DNA from: Paraburkholderia nodosa DSM 21604
Lineage (GTDB): Bacteria; Pseudomonadota; Gammaproteobacteria; Burkholderiales; Burkholderiaceae
Reading direction: 5' to 3'
DNA: 64,000 bases
Assembly: GCF_000519185.1 (NCBI RefSeq)
Contig: NZ_JAFA01000018.1
Span: 1 to 64,000 of the forward strand
The translations under genes and the position numbers were made by a program. A model generated the notes under the pieces. The model was not told the origin of the DNA. It worked only from the letters and a program-made list of their open reading frames with translations, and made no database searches. Within the stretch, counting starts at the first letter, position 1. Each line of letters starts with the position of its first letter. Shown piece after piece: positions 42,220 to 51,583 of the stretch.

Positions 42220-42969
42220 TCAGGTCGCGGTAAACCAGCGCGCCGCATACAGCAGCAGCGCGACGAAAAAGATCATCGCGGCCCACGCCCAATACGGCAT
42301 GGCGTGCGGCGGCGGCTCGTGATTCAGCGTGCTTGCCGCGCGGCCCGAGAGCGTGCCGCCCGCATGGTGCTGCGGCAGGATATGCGCGCGCCGGGCGAGA
42401 CCGGCGAGGTTGATCGGCCGCAGGAACACGTGCTGCCGGCGCGGCTGCTCGCCCGCCACGCGGTTCGGCGCCTGGCCGTGCTTGACCGCAACCACGGCGC
42501 AGAACTCCGTGAAGAAGTCGTCGGCGAGTTCGTGCAGGGCGTTCTCGATCTGGCGCGGCGGCAGCTCGGAAAGCGGTCCCGTGAGCGTAGCCCACACCGA
42601 GTAGTCGATCCGCGTGCTCACATCCTTGCCCGTACCCGGCTCCCGCGTCGTGGCGCGCTCTTCGGGGCGCAGCGCGACGTCGATCTGGCCACGCAGCGAG
42701 CCGATGCCGTCCGCGCGGGCGCGAAAGCTCAGCACGCGCCGGGGCGTGAGCGGCACCTGCGCCGTGTCATTGGCAATGTGGGCACGCACTTCGTAGCGTG
42801 CGCGCAGCGGCCCGAGCGGCACCGTGAGCGTGATCGCGTATTCGCCGGGGCCGAGCCGCCTGAACGACTCGCAATGCTCCATGCTCGCGCGCACGAGCGC
42901 CACGTCCTGCAACGCCGCCCAGACGGCGGCCGGGTCGAGCGGAATTCTCAACGCATCGTTTAGTTCCAT
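42220..42969 (-). CDS. CoxG-family (SRPBCC) protein with a C-terminal membrane anchor
   Basis: The product is 249 residues from ATG 42969, with AGGGAG about 6 bases upstream. The N-terminal SRPBCC/CoxG domain (about 1-145: LNDALRIPLDPAAVWAALQDV, CESFRRLGPGEY) is followed by a basic His/Arg-rich linker and one membrane helix at the end (YWAWAAMIFFVALLLYAAR). CoxG proteins recruit the CO or other molybdo-hydroxylase to the membrane. No such enzyme genes are adjacent, so the client is unknown. Confidence 0.82.
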   Translation of the reverse strand: MELNDALRIPLDPAAVWAALQDVALVRASMEHCESFRRLGPGEYAITLTVPLGPLRARYEVRAHIANDTAQVPLTPRRVLSFRARADGIGSLRGQIDVALRPEERATTREPGTGKDVSTRIDYSVWATLTGPLSELPPRQIENALHELADDFFTEFCAVVAVKHGQAPNRVAGEQPRRQHVFLRPINLAGLARRAHILPQHHAGGTLSGRAASTLNHEPPPHAMPYWAWAAMIFFVALLLYAARWFTAT

Positions 42970-43001
42970 GGCGGCTCCCCTATGCAAGCTACCGGGCCAT
43001 A

Positions 43002-43367
43002 TCAGGAGGTCTGGTCGATCCGGTCTACGCGAGTCGCGTAGAAAGCCAGATACCCCTTGATGCCGCGTGCGTCATCGAGCGGCGCTTCGTAGCTCCAGGC
43101 CGCGTCGTCGACGCGCCCGTCTTCGGTACGCAAATGGAAATACGTCGCCTCGCCCTTGAACGGGCAATGCGAGGTCTGGCTGGAGCGTTCGAGTCGCGCC
43201 ATGTTCACGTCGGCGCGCGGAAAGTAGAAGACGTCGGGGTAGCCGGTTTCGCAAAGGGTGACGGCGTGCAGCGTATCGGCAATGGTGATGCCGCCATGAA
43301 TCACGCGCACGCGGTGACGGTTCGCGACGAGTTCGATGCGATGGTCCGCAGCCGGTTCGACCGCCAT
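43002..43367 (-). CDS. DUF427 domain protein
   Basis: The 121-residue protein is of DUF427 (NTP_transf_9) type: VRVIHGGITIADTLHAVTLCETGYPDVFYFPRADV, then HCPFKGEATYFHL (the conserved C-P-[FY]-K-G motif). The function of the family is not established. It lies 32 bp upstream of the CoxG-like gene on the same strand and may be co-transcribed with it. Confidence 0.88.
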   Translation of the reverse strand: MAVEPAADHRIELVANRHRVRVIHGGITIADTLHAVTLCETGYPDVFYFPRADVNMARLERSSQTSHCPFKGEATYFHLRTEDGRVDDAAWSYEAPLDDARGIKGYLAFYATRVDRIDQTS

Positions 43368-43688
43368 GTTCGGCTCCCCTGTTGGTAGGCGGCGCCTGCG
43401 GCGCCCTGCCCTCGCCGGCCGGCAGCCCGCACCGGTTCGCGTGGCACGCCGCCATGAAGGCGCGTGCCGTGCAATGCCACGGGATGGCCGCTCGCCAGTC
43501 GCCTGTCGCCGCGCCGATCACGCAATCGACGGCGACCGACGGCAACACGCGAACCCGCTCGCGACACGCCTGAGCGATCGCGGCCTCCCCTCGGCTTCAT
43601 TATCGGCCAAACTCGTCCTGGCTGCGTGAATCTTATGCGCGGCGCGCGTGCGGCAGCGCCCAAACGCGGCCTGGCCCGGCTGGGCGCC
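43368..43688. other. Gene-free interval, 321 bp
   Basis: It holds the upstream region of the DUF427 gene and the downstream end of the exported-protein gene. Overlapping short frames on both strands share no ribosome site and look like GC shadows. No terminator or palindrome of note was seen. Confidence 0.4.
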
Positions 43689-44195
43689 TTACCAGATGAA
43701 CGCCGCCCGCGCGCTGCCGTTCGAGCCCACCGTCACGGCACTGGTCTTGTCGACGCCCGCATGGCTCACGTGCACGCTGTAGCGGCCCGGACGAACCTTC
43801 ACGAGCATATACGGCCCGCGCGAAGTCGTATCGAGCACGCTTGCGCCGTGCGAGTCGGTGATCTGCACGCGCACGTCCGCGACGTACTCACCGCTGCGCT
43901 GGGTAAAGCGCAACGCCAGTGGCCACTGGCGCTCCGCACCGAGCAGCGCCTTGGATTCATCCAGGCCCACCCCGCCGGAGACGTACGACACGTCGCCCTG
44001 CTGCTGGACTTGCGGCATGCCGCCGCCATTGGTGTTGCCGGCGCTCGTGTTGTCGGTGGTCGAGCCGCCGACCGTGCCCGAGGCATCGCCCTGCTGCGCC
44101 GCCGCGCCGCCCGCGTAGCCGAGAGCAAGTGTGGCCGCGAGGATCGCCGCGTAAGCGGTCGTATGGACGGGGCGCGAGTTGTGGAAACGCTTCAT
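43689..44195 (-). CDS. Exported protein with C-terminal carboxypeptidase-regulatory-like domain
   Basis: The 168-residue protein has a Sec signal peptide (...GYAGGAAAQQ, cut at about 33). A Gly/Ser/Thr/Asn/Gln-rich linker (about 35-70) leads to a small beta-sandwich-like part (about 90-168: GEYVADVRVQITDSHGASVLDT...GPYMLVKVRPGRYSVHVSH). The last part resembles the transthyretin-like/CarboxypepD regulatory fold. Likely periplasmic or surface. It follows the degP gene cluster on the same strand. Function unknown. Confidence 0.72.
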   Translation of the reverse strand: MKRFHNSRPVHTTAYAAILAATLALGYAGGAAAQQGDASGTVGGSTTDNTSAGNTNGGGMPQVQQQGDVSYVSGGVGLDESKALLGAERQWPLALRFTQRSGEYVADVRVQITDSHGASVLDTTSRGPYMLVKVRPGRYSVHVSHAGVDKTSAVTVGSNGSARAAFIW

Positions 44196-44277
44196 CGATC
44201 GCTCCTTTCAGGTGGTCCGATGTAATGCTTCCGCAAGGGGCATGCCCGATCCGCGCGCAAAAGGTTTTGTGCGCCCC

Positions 44278-44321
44278 AAAAAAACCGCTGCCGCCGAGGC
44301 CAGGGGCCAACGGCGGCAGCG
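44278..44321 (-). terminator. Intrinsic terminator of the degP gene
   Basis: On the minus strand, the 11-bp stem CGCTGCCGCCG/CGGCGGCAGCG with a 14-nt loop is followed by GG and seven T. Confidence 0.88.
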
Positions 44322-44392
44322 CAGGTACAACGTAATGAAACCTGCTCTCGCCGCGAATCCGGCGCACGGAGCCGGATTCGCGACAGCAGGGA

Positions 44393-45898
44393 TCAGCCGA
44401 GATCGACGGGCACGAAAATCTGTGCGTCGTCTCGCTGGATCAGGAGTGCAATGCTGTTGCCAGCCTTCGAAACCATTTGCTTGAGCTGATCGGCGCTCGT
44501 CACCGGGCGGCCGTTCACGGCGAGAATCACGTCGCCGGGCTGGACACCCGCATTCTCGGCCGCGCCACCCGACTGCTCGACGAGCAGACCGTGGTCGAGC
44601 GAGCCGTTGCTCTTCTCTTCCGGCGTGAGCTGGCGCACCGCGACGCCGAGGCGCCCCTGCATCTGCGCTTGCGGTGCGTCGTTCGAAGCCACCTTCGCGT
44701 CGCCCAGCGCGCCGATGGTGGCGGTGAGGTTCTTCGTGCTCTTGTCGCGCCACACCTGAACATCGGCCTTCGTGCCCGGCTTCATGCCCGCGATGAGCGA
44801 AGGCAGATCGGACGAATCGTCCACGGCCTGGCCGTTCACGGACAGGATCACGTCGCCGGGCTTCAAACCCGCCTTCGCGGCCGGACCGCTCGCGTCCACC
44901 GAACTCACCAGCGCGCCGCGCGGCTTGTCCATGCCGAACGAGTTGGCGAGCGTCTGGTTCATCGACTGCACCGCGACGCCGAGACGCCCGCGGCTCACAT
45001 GACCGGTCTTGACGAGTTCGTCCTTGACCTTGATCGCCTCATTGATCGGGATTGCGAACGAAAGGCCCTGGAAGCCGCCCGTCTGCGAATAGATCATCGA
45101 GTTGATGCCGATAACTTCGCCCTGCAGATTAAAGAGCGGGCCGCCCGAATTGCCGGGGTTGACCGGCACGTCGGTCTGGATGAACGGCGTGTAGTTTTCG
45201 TCCGGCAGCGAGCGCGACTTCGCGCTGATGATGCCCGAGGTCACCGTGTTGTCGAAGCCGTACGGCGAGCCGATCGCCACCACCCACTGGCCGACCTTGC
45301 TTTGACGCGGGTCGCCGATCTTCACGGTCGGCAGATCCTTCGCGTCGATCTTGAGCACGGCGACGTCCGACTGCTTGTCCGCGCCCACGACCTTCGCCTT
45401 GTATTCGCGCTTGTCGGTGAGCTTCACCGTCACGACGTTGGCGCCGTCCACGACGTGCGCGTTCGTGAGAATGTAGCCGTCCGGGCTGACGATGAAGCCC
45501 GAGCCGAGGCTCGCGCTCGGCTGGTCCGCCTGCGGACCATTGTCGCCGCCGCCCATGCCGGGCGCGCCGCCGTAGAAGTGCTTGAAGAACTGGTAGAACG
45601 GATCGCTCGGATCGATCGGCAGTTGCTGCGAGCCGCTGCCGCCGCTGCGCATCGCCGTCTGCTTCACGACGTGCTTGGCGCTGATGTTGACGACCGCGGG
45701 CCCGTAGGTTTCCACGAGACCCGAGAAGTCGGGAATGCCAGTCTTGGCTGCGGCTTCGGCCGGCATCAACGCCGCGGCCTGGGCCTGCGAGATAACCTGC
45801 GGAGCAGGCAGATCACGGTGCCCTGCGACGTAGCCCGCCGACAATGCGACGACCACGGCGGCTGCCACGGCACTGCGGGAAAGAACTTTTGTATTCAT
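44393..45898 (-). CDS. degP: DegP/MucD-type periplasmic serine protease
   Basis: The product is 501 residues from ATG 45898, with AAGGAG six bases upstream; the upstream ATGs lack a site. Signal sequence to about 40. The trypsin-like domain has the triad H148 (TNAHVVD), D178 (KQSDVAVL) and S251 (PGNSGGPL). Two PDZ domains lie at about 300-385 and 405-500. It degrades or refolds misfolded envelope proteins. It follows qseC by 136 bp, in which a PmrA/QseB-type box lies. Confidence 0.94.
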   Translation of the reverse strand: MNTKVLSRSAVAAAVVVALSAGYVAGHRDLPAPQVISQAQAAALMPAEAAAKTGIPDFSGLVETYGPAVVNISAKHVVKQTAMRSGGSGSQQLPIDPSDPFYQFFKHFYGGAPGMGGGDNGPQADQPSASLGSGFIVSPDGYILTNAHVVDGANVVTVKLTDKREYKAKVVGADKQSDVAVLKIDAKDLPTVKIGDPRQSKVGQWVVAIGSPYGFDNTVTSGIISAKSRSLPDENYTPFIQTDVPVNPGNSGGPLFNLQGEVIGINSMIYSQTGGFQGLSFAIPINEAIKVKDELVKTGHVSRGRLGVAVQSMNQTLANSFGMDKPRGALVSSVDASGPAAKAGLKPGDVILSVNGQAVDDSSDLPSLIAGMKPGTKADVQVWRDKSTKNLTATIGALGDAKVASNDAPQAQMQGRLGVAVRQLTPEEKSNGSLDHGLLVEQSGGAAENAGVQPGDVILAVNGRPVTSADQLKQMVSKAGNSIALLIQRDDAQIFVPVDLG

Positions 45899-45954
45899 TG
45901 CGGACTCCTTGCGCGGGGTACTCATCACGACGTACCGAAGAGTAAGCCGTGTCG

Positions 45955-45971
45955 CTTAAAGGAGTCTTAAG
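45955..45971. promoter_or_regulatory. PmrA/QseB-type direct-repeat box before degP
   Basis: CTTAAA-GGAGT-CTTAAG matches the PmrA/QseB consensus CTTAA-N6-CTTAA with both halves exact on the plus strand. On the minus strand, toward degP, it reads CTTAAG-ACTCC-TTTAAG. It sits about 57 bp before the degP start and next to the qseC stop, the position expected for OmpR-family activation at the -35 region. Confidence 0.7.
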
Positions 45972-46034
45972 TACGCGGAAATCGCAATAATCGCGCAAAC
46001 GCCCGCGCGGCGGGCATTTGCGGGCGATTCGGAG

Positions 46035-47336
46035 TCAGAACCGCACGTCCACGAGCAGGCCGCCGGCGGGCGAATCGCCGAGTGTGATGGTCGCGTCGTG
46101 CTGATCCGCGATTCGTCGCACGATAGCGAGCCCGAGGCCCGTGCCGGCGATATCGGTGCGCGCGCGGTTCACGCCCGCGCCCACGCGATAAAAGCGATCG
46201 AACACGCGTGCGCGCTCGCCTTCCGGGATGCCCGGCCCGCTGTCCGCGATGCGCACGCGCGGATGCCCGTCGACGACGGCGAGGCTCACGTCCACGCGGC
46301 CGCCCGCGGGCGTGTATTTGGTCGCGTTGTCGAGCAGGTTGTTGAGCATCACGCGCAATGCATCGGCGTCGCCATGCACGCTCGCCACCGCGCTTTCCTC
46401 GATGCCGAGATCGACGCCGCGCTGCTGCGCGAGCGGTGCATAGTTGAGCACGCAATCATCGAGCAGCGCATGCAGATCGACGTTCTGCGCACGCGCATGA
46501 CCGTCGGGTTCGGAACGCGCGAGGGCGAGCAGTTGCTCGGCAAGACGCGTGGCGCGCGTCACGCCCGCCTGCAGATCGACGAGCGCTTCGCGGCGCGTGT
46601 CGTCATCCTTTGCGCGCGCAACGAGTTGCGCCTGGATCTGCACGGCCGCCAGCGGCGTGCGCAATTCATGCGCGGCATCGGCGACGAAGGCCTTCTGCGT
46701 GTCGATGGCCTGCGCGAGGCGTTCGAGCAGCGCGTTCAACGCATGCACGAGCGGCGTGACTTCGCGCGGCAGACGCTCTTCGGGCAGCGGGTCGAGCGCT
46801 TCGGGATGACGCGTATCGAGTGCGCGCGCGACGCGCGAGAGCGGCCTGAGCCCGCGCCCCACCATGATCCAGACCGCGATGCCGAGAAACGGCAGCACCA
46901 CGATGAGTGGCCAGAGCGTGCGCAACGCCACGTTCGCGGCGAGCCGGTTGCGCACGGAAACGGGCTGCGCCAGTTGCACGACATTGTCGCCGACGATCGC
47001 GCCATACACGCGCCAGTCGCCGCGATCGGTGCGCTCCGTCGAAAAGCCGAGTTCCGCGCGCGGCGCAAGCGGTGCGCGCGGATGCGAGTAGTACATGAGC
47101 ACGCCGTTGCGATTCCAGATCTGCAGCACGATGCCTTCGTCGCCCGTATCGCGCGAACTGAGGATCTCGTTGAATGGCTCGGAGGGCAGCGCCTCGGCGA
47201 TTTCCTGCAGCTGGTAGTCGAACAGCTCGTTGGCTTCGGCGAGCGCCTGGCGATAGATCAGCCAGCCCGCGAGCCCGACGCCCGCGACGACGATCGCGAG
47301 CAGCCAGAACAGCAGTTGTCGTCGGATGGAACTCAT
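46035..47336 (-). CDS. qseC: Sensor histidine kinase, QseC/PmrB type
   Basis: The 433-residue kinase has two transmembrane helices (about 7-28 and 143-160) with a periplasmic 2CSK_N-type sensor between. HAMP-like segment, H-box with phospho-acceptor His223 (FVADAAHELRTPLAAVQ), N-box DALRVMLNNLLDNATKYT, and G-boxes DSGPGIPEG and GTGLGLAIV follow. It works with the response regulator encoded 86 bp upstream on the same strand. The signal is not deducible. QseC or PmrB both fit. Confidence 0.92.
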   Translation of the reverse strand: MSSIRRQLLFWLLAIVVAGVGLAGWLIYRQALAEANELFDYQLQEIAEALPSEPFNEILSSRDTGDEGIVLQIWNRNGVLMYYSHPRAPLAPRAELGFSTERTDRGDWRVYGAIVGDNVVQLAQPVSVRNRLAANVALRTLWPLIVVLPFLGIAVWIMVGRGLRPLSRVARALDTRHPEALDPLPEERLPREVTPLVHALNALLERLAQAIDTQKAFVADAAHELRTPLAAVQIQAQLVARAKDDDTRREALVDLQAGVTRATRLAEQLLALARSEPDGHARAQNVDLHALLDDCVLNYAPLAQQRGVDLGIEESAVASVHGDADALRVMLNNLLDNATKYTPAGGRVDVSLAVVDGHPRVRIADSGPGIPEGERARVFDRFYRVGAGVNRARTDIAGTGLGLAIVRRIADQHDATITLGDSPAGGLLVDVRF

Positions 47337-47422
47337 CGGCTAAAGGGGTCTCCTTGTCGATCCGGAGTTAGCGCTTGAGCGCTGACTCCGGTCCCATGCA
47401 AGGCCGCGCTTGATTACCGGCT

Positions 47423-48085
47423 TCATGCGTCTTTGGCGATCATGTAGCCGAGGCCGCGCACGTTGCGGATCAGGTCGGCCCCGAGCTTCTTGCGCAGCGC
47501 GTGAATATAGACCTCGACGGTATTGCTGCCGATCTCCTCGCCCCAGCCGTACATCTTCTCTTCGAGCTGGGTTTTCGAGAGCACGGCGCCCGGCCGCGCG
47601 AGCAGCGCTTCGAGCAGCGCGAATTCGCGCGCCGAGAGCGCGACGGGCGAACCGTCCTGGGTGACCTGGTGCGAGGCCGGATCGAGCGTGATCGAACCGT
47701 GGCGGATGGTCGAATCGCTGCGGCCCGCCTGGCGGCGGATCAGCGCGCGCATGCGTGCGCCCAGTTCGTCGAGATCGAAGGGCTTGATGAGGTAGTCGTC
47801 CGCGCCGGCGTCGAGACCCTTCACGCGGTCGGCCACGGCGTCGCGCGCGGTGAGGATCAGCACGGGCAGCGCCGCGCCGCGCGCGCGCAGGGTGCGCAGC
47901 ACGTCGAGACCGTCGCGCCGCGGCAATCCGAGATCGAGCAGCATGAGATCGTAAGAATCCGCGCTCGCGGCCGAGAGGGCGGCGTCGCCGTCTTCGACCC
48001 AGTCGACCGCGAAGCCTTCGCCGCGCAGCGCCTTGCGCACGCCTTCGGCGATCATGCGGTCATCTTCGACTAGCAGTATGCGCAT
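47423..48085 (-). CDS. qseB: OmpR-family response regulator, QseB/PmrA type
   Basis: The 220-residue regulator has a receiver domain with acidic pocket EDD (7-9), phospho-acceptor D51 (LMLLDLGLPRRDG), T/K switch residues (LTARD) and YLIKPFDLDELGAR. The winged-helix domain (about 130-218) includes EKMYGWGEEIGSNTVEVYIHALRKKLG, as in QseB/PmrA. It starts the cluster qseB-qseC-degP. Box CTTAA-N6-CTTAA at 45955 is its likely target. Confidence 0.92.
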   Translation of the reverse strand: MRILLVEDDRMIAEGVRKALRGEGFAVDWVEDGDAALSAASADSYDLMLLDLGLPRRDGLDVLRTLRARGAALPVLILTARDAVADRVKGLDAGADDYLIKPFDLDELGARMRALIRRQAGRSDSTIRHGSITLDPASHQVTQDGSPVALSAREFALLEALLARPGAVLSKTQLEEKMYGWGEEIGSNTVEVYIHALRKKLGADLIRNVRGLGYMIAKDA

Positions 48086-48504
48086 CGTAATGTTGGCCAG
48101 GCGGCGACACGGCGCCGCGCTGCGTGAGTGGATGACGATGCGAGCATTCTAGCGCCTGAACAGGGGCGCCGCGCCGCTGCGGCGCGCAGCCGGTCGCGCT
48201 GCAATGGCGCGCACTGCGGGCGGTGTTTGAATCACGCCACGCAATGTGCAACGTTTTCTCGCCGGTAATGCGCGCACGCGGCGGGAGGTCTTTACAATGT
48301 GCGCTTTTGCGGCGCTCCACCCGTGATTCGGCCGCGATGCGCGTGTTCAGGCTTGTACAGTACGTTCAAGCGAGCGCATCGCGCGCGCACCACGAATCAC
48401 ACGCCGCCCCAATTTTCGCGTCCGCGCGCGGCACCGGCGAGCCCTGGCTTGCCGGTGCCGCGCCCGGCCCAAGCACCGCCCCTGCACTCGCCCGAACGCT
48501 TTTC
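48086..48504. other. Divergent upstream region of qseB and dacB
   Basis: 419 bp; open in the dacB frame from 48223, but without a ribosome site or signal-like start, so the dacB start was set at 48505. A TTTACAAT stretch at about 48290-48298 is the only AT-rich promoter-like element. Confidence 0.5.
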
Positions 48505-50187
48505 ATGCTGCCCGCTTCGCTGTCCCGCCTACGCTCCTTGTTCAGACTGCCTGCCTCGCGCACCGACCGCACGCATCGCGCCGCCGCCACCCCGCGCCTG
48601 CCTCGACCGCTCGCCCTCGCCCTGGCCTGCGCCACGCTCGCCGCGGGCTTCGCCGCCGCGCCGGCCGCCTACGCGCAGCCCGAAGGCGCACGCCTGCCCA
48701 CAGTCAACGTGACCACCGTGCTGCCGCCCACCGTGATGGCGGGCCTCGAGCGCGCACACGTGCCGCTCTCGTCGTTCAGCGTGGTGATCGAAAAGGTCGG
48801 CGACCGCCAGCCCAGCGTCGCCGTGAATGCCGGCCAGCCGATGATGCCCGCCTCGACGATGAAACTCGTCACGACGTGGAGCGGCCTCGCGATGCTCGGT
48901 CCCGACTATCGCTGGAAAACGAGCGCCTATACCGACGGCGAAGTCGATGCGAGCGGCACGCTGCACGGCAACCTCTATATCAAGGGCACGGGCGACCCGA
49001 AGCTCGTGCCCGAAGAGCTGATCGACCTCGTGCAGAAGATTCGCGCGGCGGGCATCGCGCGCATCGACGGCGCACTCGTGCTCGACAAGAGCGAGTTCGA
49101 TCCGTCCACGCGCGACCTGCCCTCGTTCGACGGCGACGACAGCGCGCCCTACAACGTCGGCCCCGATCCGCTGATGTACGCGTTCAAGTCGGTCTCGTTC
49201 ACGTTCTCGCCCTCCCGCCAGGGGGTGTCGATCGACGTGGTGCCGCCCGTTGCGCAGTGGCAGATCGACAACCAGATCCGCGAGCGCGCCGGCGCGTGCG
49301 GCGGCATGCTGCCGAGCCCGCAGGTTTCGCCCGGCGGCAACGGCGTCGTCACCGCGAGCTTCGCGGGCAGCTACGCCATGCGCTGCGGCGAGCGCACGCT
49401 CAACATGGCCGCGCCCGTGGACCACAGCACGTTCTTCGCGGACGGCTTCCTCGCCCTCTGGCAGCAATCGGGCGGCAGCCTCTTCGCCACGCCGGCCGGC
49501 GCGGTACGCGAAGGCGTCGTGCCGCCGCGCGCGCGTCTTCTCGCCGTGCACCAGAGCCCGCCGCTCGCGGACGTCGTGCACGACATCAACAAGTTCAGCA
49601 ACAACGTGATGGCGCGCAATCTGTTCCTCACGCTCGGCGCCGTCGAGGGCAAACCGCCTTCGACCACGGCCAAGGCCGCCACGGCCGTCAATGCGTTCTT
49701 GCGGCGCAGCGGCCTGAACATGCCCGAACTCGTGCTCGACAATGGCTGCGGCCTCTCGCGCGAAGAGCACATCAGCGCGCTCTCGCTCGCGAACCTGTTG
49801 CAGAACGCGAACGCGAGCCCGGTCGCGCAGGTGTTCATCGACTCGCTGCCGATCGTCGGCGTGGACGGCACGATGCGCAACCGCCTCACCAACGCGGGCG
49901 TGGAAGGCAACGCGCATATCAAGACGGGCACGCTGCGCGACGTGCGCGCCATCGCCGGTTACGTGGCGGCCGAGAACGGCGAGAGCTGGATCGTGGTGAG
50001 CCTCATCAACGATCCGCGCGCCGAGTCCGCACGCGCCGCGCACGACGCGTTGCTCGAGTGGGTCTACAAGGGCATGCCCGAAGAAAAGCCCGTGTATGTC
50101 GAGCCGCATCCCAAGCGCGCGGCAAAAGAGTCGAAGGTCGCGAAGGCCACGCACAAGGCGCCGGCCAGGCGACGCGGCGCGCATTGA
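48505..50187 (+). CDS. dacB: D-alanyl-D-alanine carboxypeptidase/endopeptidase (PBP4 family)
   Basis: The product is 560 residues from ATG 48505 (MLPASLSRLRSLF), a basic n-region followed by a signal sequence ending ...APAAYAQP (about 55). The penicillin-binding motifs are complete: SxxK at 117-120 (PASTMKLVTT), SxN in NKFSNNVMARN and KTG in NAHIKTGTLR. Its length and the inserted domain between motifs match S13 peptidases. It trims or opens peptidoglycan cross-links in the periplasm. The C-terminus is Lys/Ala-rich and basic. Confidence 0.93.
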   Translation: MLPASLSRLRSLFRLPASRTDRTHRAAATPRLPRPLALALACATLAAGFAAAPAAYAQPEGARLPTVNVTTVLPPTVMAGLERAHVPLSSFSVVIEKVGDRQPSVAVNAGQPMMPASTMKLVTTWSGLAMLGPDYRWKTSAYTDGEVDASGTLHGNLYIKGTGDPKLVPEELIDLVQKIRAAGIARIDGALVLDKSEFDPSTRDLPSFDGDDSAPYNVGPDPLMYAFKSVSFTFSPSRQGVSIDVVPPVAQWQIDNQIRERAGACGGMLPSPQVSPGGNGVVTASFAGSYAMRCGERTLNMAAPVDHSTFFADGFLALWQQSGGSLFATPAGAVREGVVPPRARLLAVHQSPPLADVVHDINKFSNNVMARNLFLTLGAVEGKPPSTTAKAATAVNAFLRRSGLNMPELVLDNGCGLSREEHISALSLANLLQNANASPVAQVFIDSLPIVGVDGTMRNRLTNAGVEGNAHIKTGTLRDVRAIAGYVAAENGESWIVVSLINDPRAESARAAHDALLEWVYKGMPEEKPVYVEPHPKRAAKESKVAKATHKAPARRRGAH

Positions 50188-50516
50188 CCACGCGCTGAGC
50201 GCACGCTGTTTGCACACGGCGTGCACGCTGTGTCCACGCCGGGCGGGCGCCGCGGACCTGTCCCCGCGCGCCTCACCCGAGCCCGCCGCGATGCGCCGGG
50301 CTCGAAGTTTTCCTCTAGCAAAGCGCCGCCCGTCCTGGGCGCGGGCCGTGTACCCTGACGGGCAAAGGCCGGTAATGCATTGAAAGTTTTGTCTTGCGTG
50401 CCCGGCCATCGAGCCGCGCACCCTGCGAACGCACACCAACGCGGCCAATACGATACGAGACAACAAACGCCGCGCTGCCCACCAGCGCCGCCCACGGGAC
50501 AAGGAGGACGACGTTC
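50188..50516. other. Intergenic region between dacB and the sterol-desaturase gene
   Basis: 329 bp. CACGCTG occurs three times within the first 60 bp (50190-50240) in an imperfect repeat. No gene and no T-tract terminator are seen. A ribosome site AAGGAGG lies at its right end. Confidence 0.45.
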
Positions 50517-51491
50517 GTGCAGTTCGACGCGCAATGGCTGCTGCTCGCCCTCGCTCCCGTGTTTCTCGCCTGCATCGGCTGGGAAGCGTGGCATCTCTCC
50601 CGCACGCGGCCGCGCGCTGCATCGAACGACACCCCCGACAGCGCCCGGTACGCCTGGCCCGATACGCTATGCAACGCCGCGCTCGCGCTCATGCACCAGG
50701 GCGCGGACAAGCTCGCATGGCTCGTCGCCGTGCCCGTCTATGCCTACGTTTACCGGCACTTCCGGCTCGTTTCGTGGCAGCCTGGGCTCGTCGCGTGGAT
50801 CGCACTGTTCATTGCGCAGGACCTGCTCTACTACGTGTTTCATCGCGCGAGCCATCGCGTACGCTGGCTCTGGGCCGCGCACGTCGTCCACCATTCGTCG
50901 GAGCGCCTGAACCTTTCCACGGCGTTTCGCCAGAGCCTCATGTATCCCGTGGCGGGCATGTGGCTGTTCTGGATTCCGCTCGCCCTGCTCGGCTTCACGC
51001 CGGAGCAGATCGTCGCAATCGTGCTCGTCAATCTCGCGTTCCAGTTCTTCGTGCACACCCAGGCCGTGGGCAAGCTCGGCTGGCTCGAATACGTGTTCAA
51101 TACGCCTTCGATGCATCGCGTCCATCACGCGCGCAACGCGCGCTATATCGATCGCAATTACGCCGGCGTGCTCGCGATCTGGGACCGCCTGTTCGGCAGC
51201 TATGTCGAGGAAGACGCGCACGATGCGCCCGATTACGGCATCGTCAAGCCGCTTGCGTCATGCAATCCGCTTAAGGCGACGTTTCACGAATGGCTCGCAA
51301 TGGTGCGGGACTTCGCGCGCATGCCCGACTGGCGCTCGCGTGTCTCCGCGCTGTTCGCGCCGCCCGATTGGTGCGAGCGCCACGACGCACTGGGCCTCGC
51401 ATCCGTGACGGCGCCGGCGACGCCCGCGGGAACGCGCTTCGGCGTGCCGGAAAACAACACCGAGGGTGAGTTCGGGTCGCGCAACAGTTGA
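50517..51491 (+). CDS. Sterol desaturase / fatty-acid hydroxylase family protein
   Basis: The product is 324 residues from GTG 50517, chosen because AAGGAGG lies 9 bases upstream. Transmembrane segments are predicted at about 3-20, 55-80, 85-105 and 145-170. The di-iron His boxes of the superfamily are visible: FHRASH, AHVVHHS and MHRVHH. Such enzymes hydroxylate or desaturate lipids (carotenoid, hopanoid-like or alkylglycerol substrates). Here the substrate is unknown. Stands alone. Confidence 0.88.
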   Translation: MQFDAQWLLLALAPVFLACIGWEAWHLSRTRPRAASNDTPDSARYAWPDTLCNAALALMHQGADKLAWLVAVPVYAYVYRHFRLVSWQPGLVAWIALFIAQDLLYYVFHRASHRVRWLWAAHVVHHSSERLNLSTAFRQSLMYPVAGMWLFWIPLALLGFTPEQIVAIVLVNLAFQFFVHTQAVGKLGWLEYVFNTPSMHRVHHARNARYIDRNYAGVLAIWDRLFGSYVEEDAHDAPDYGIVKPLASCNPLKATFHEWLAMVRDFARMPDWRSRVSALFAPPDWCERHDALGLASVTAPATPAGTRFGVPENNTEGEFGSRNS

Positions 51492-51583
51492 GAGATTGCG
51501 TAGTCTGTCGGCCTTGGCCCTGACCCTGGGGCAGCAGCACGCAGGGGGTTGCATGCAAGGCCGGCGATCGGGAAAAACATCGA

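Noticed and set aside
48223..48504. Longer N-terminus for DacB
   Set aside because: The extension would place basic, Ala/Arg-rich sequence before the signal peptide and has no ribosome site.
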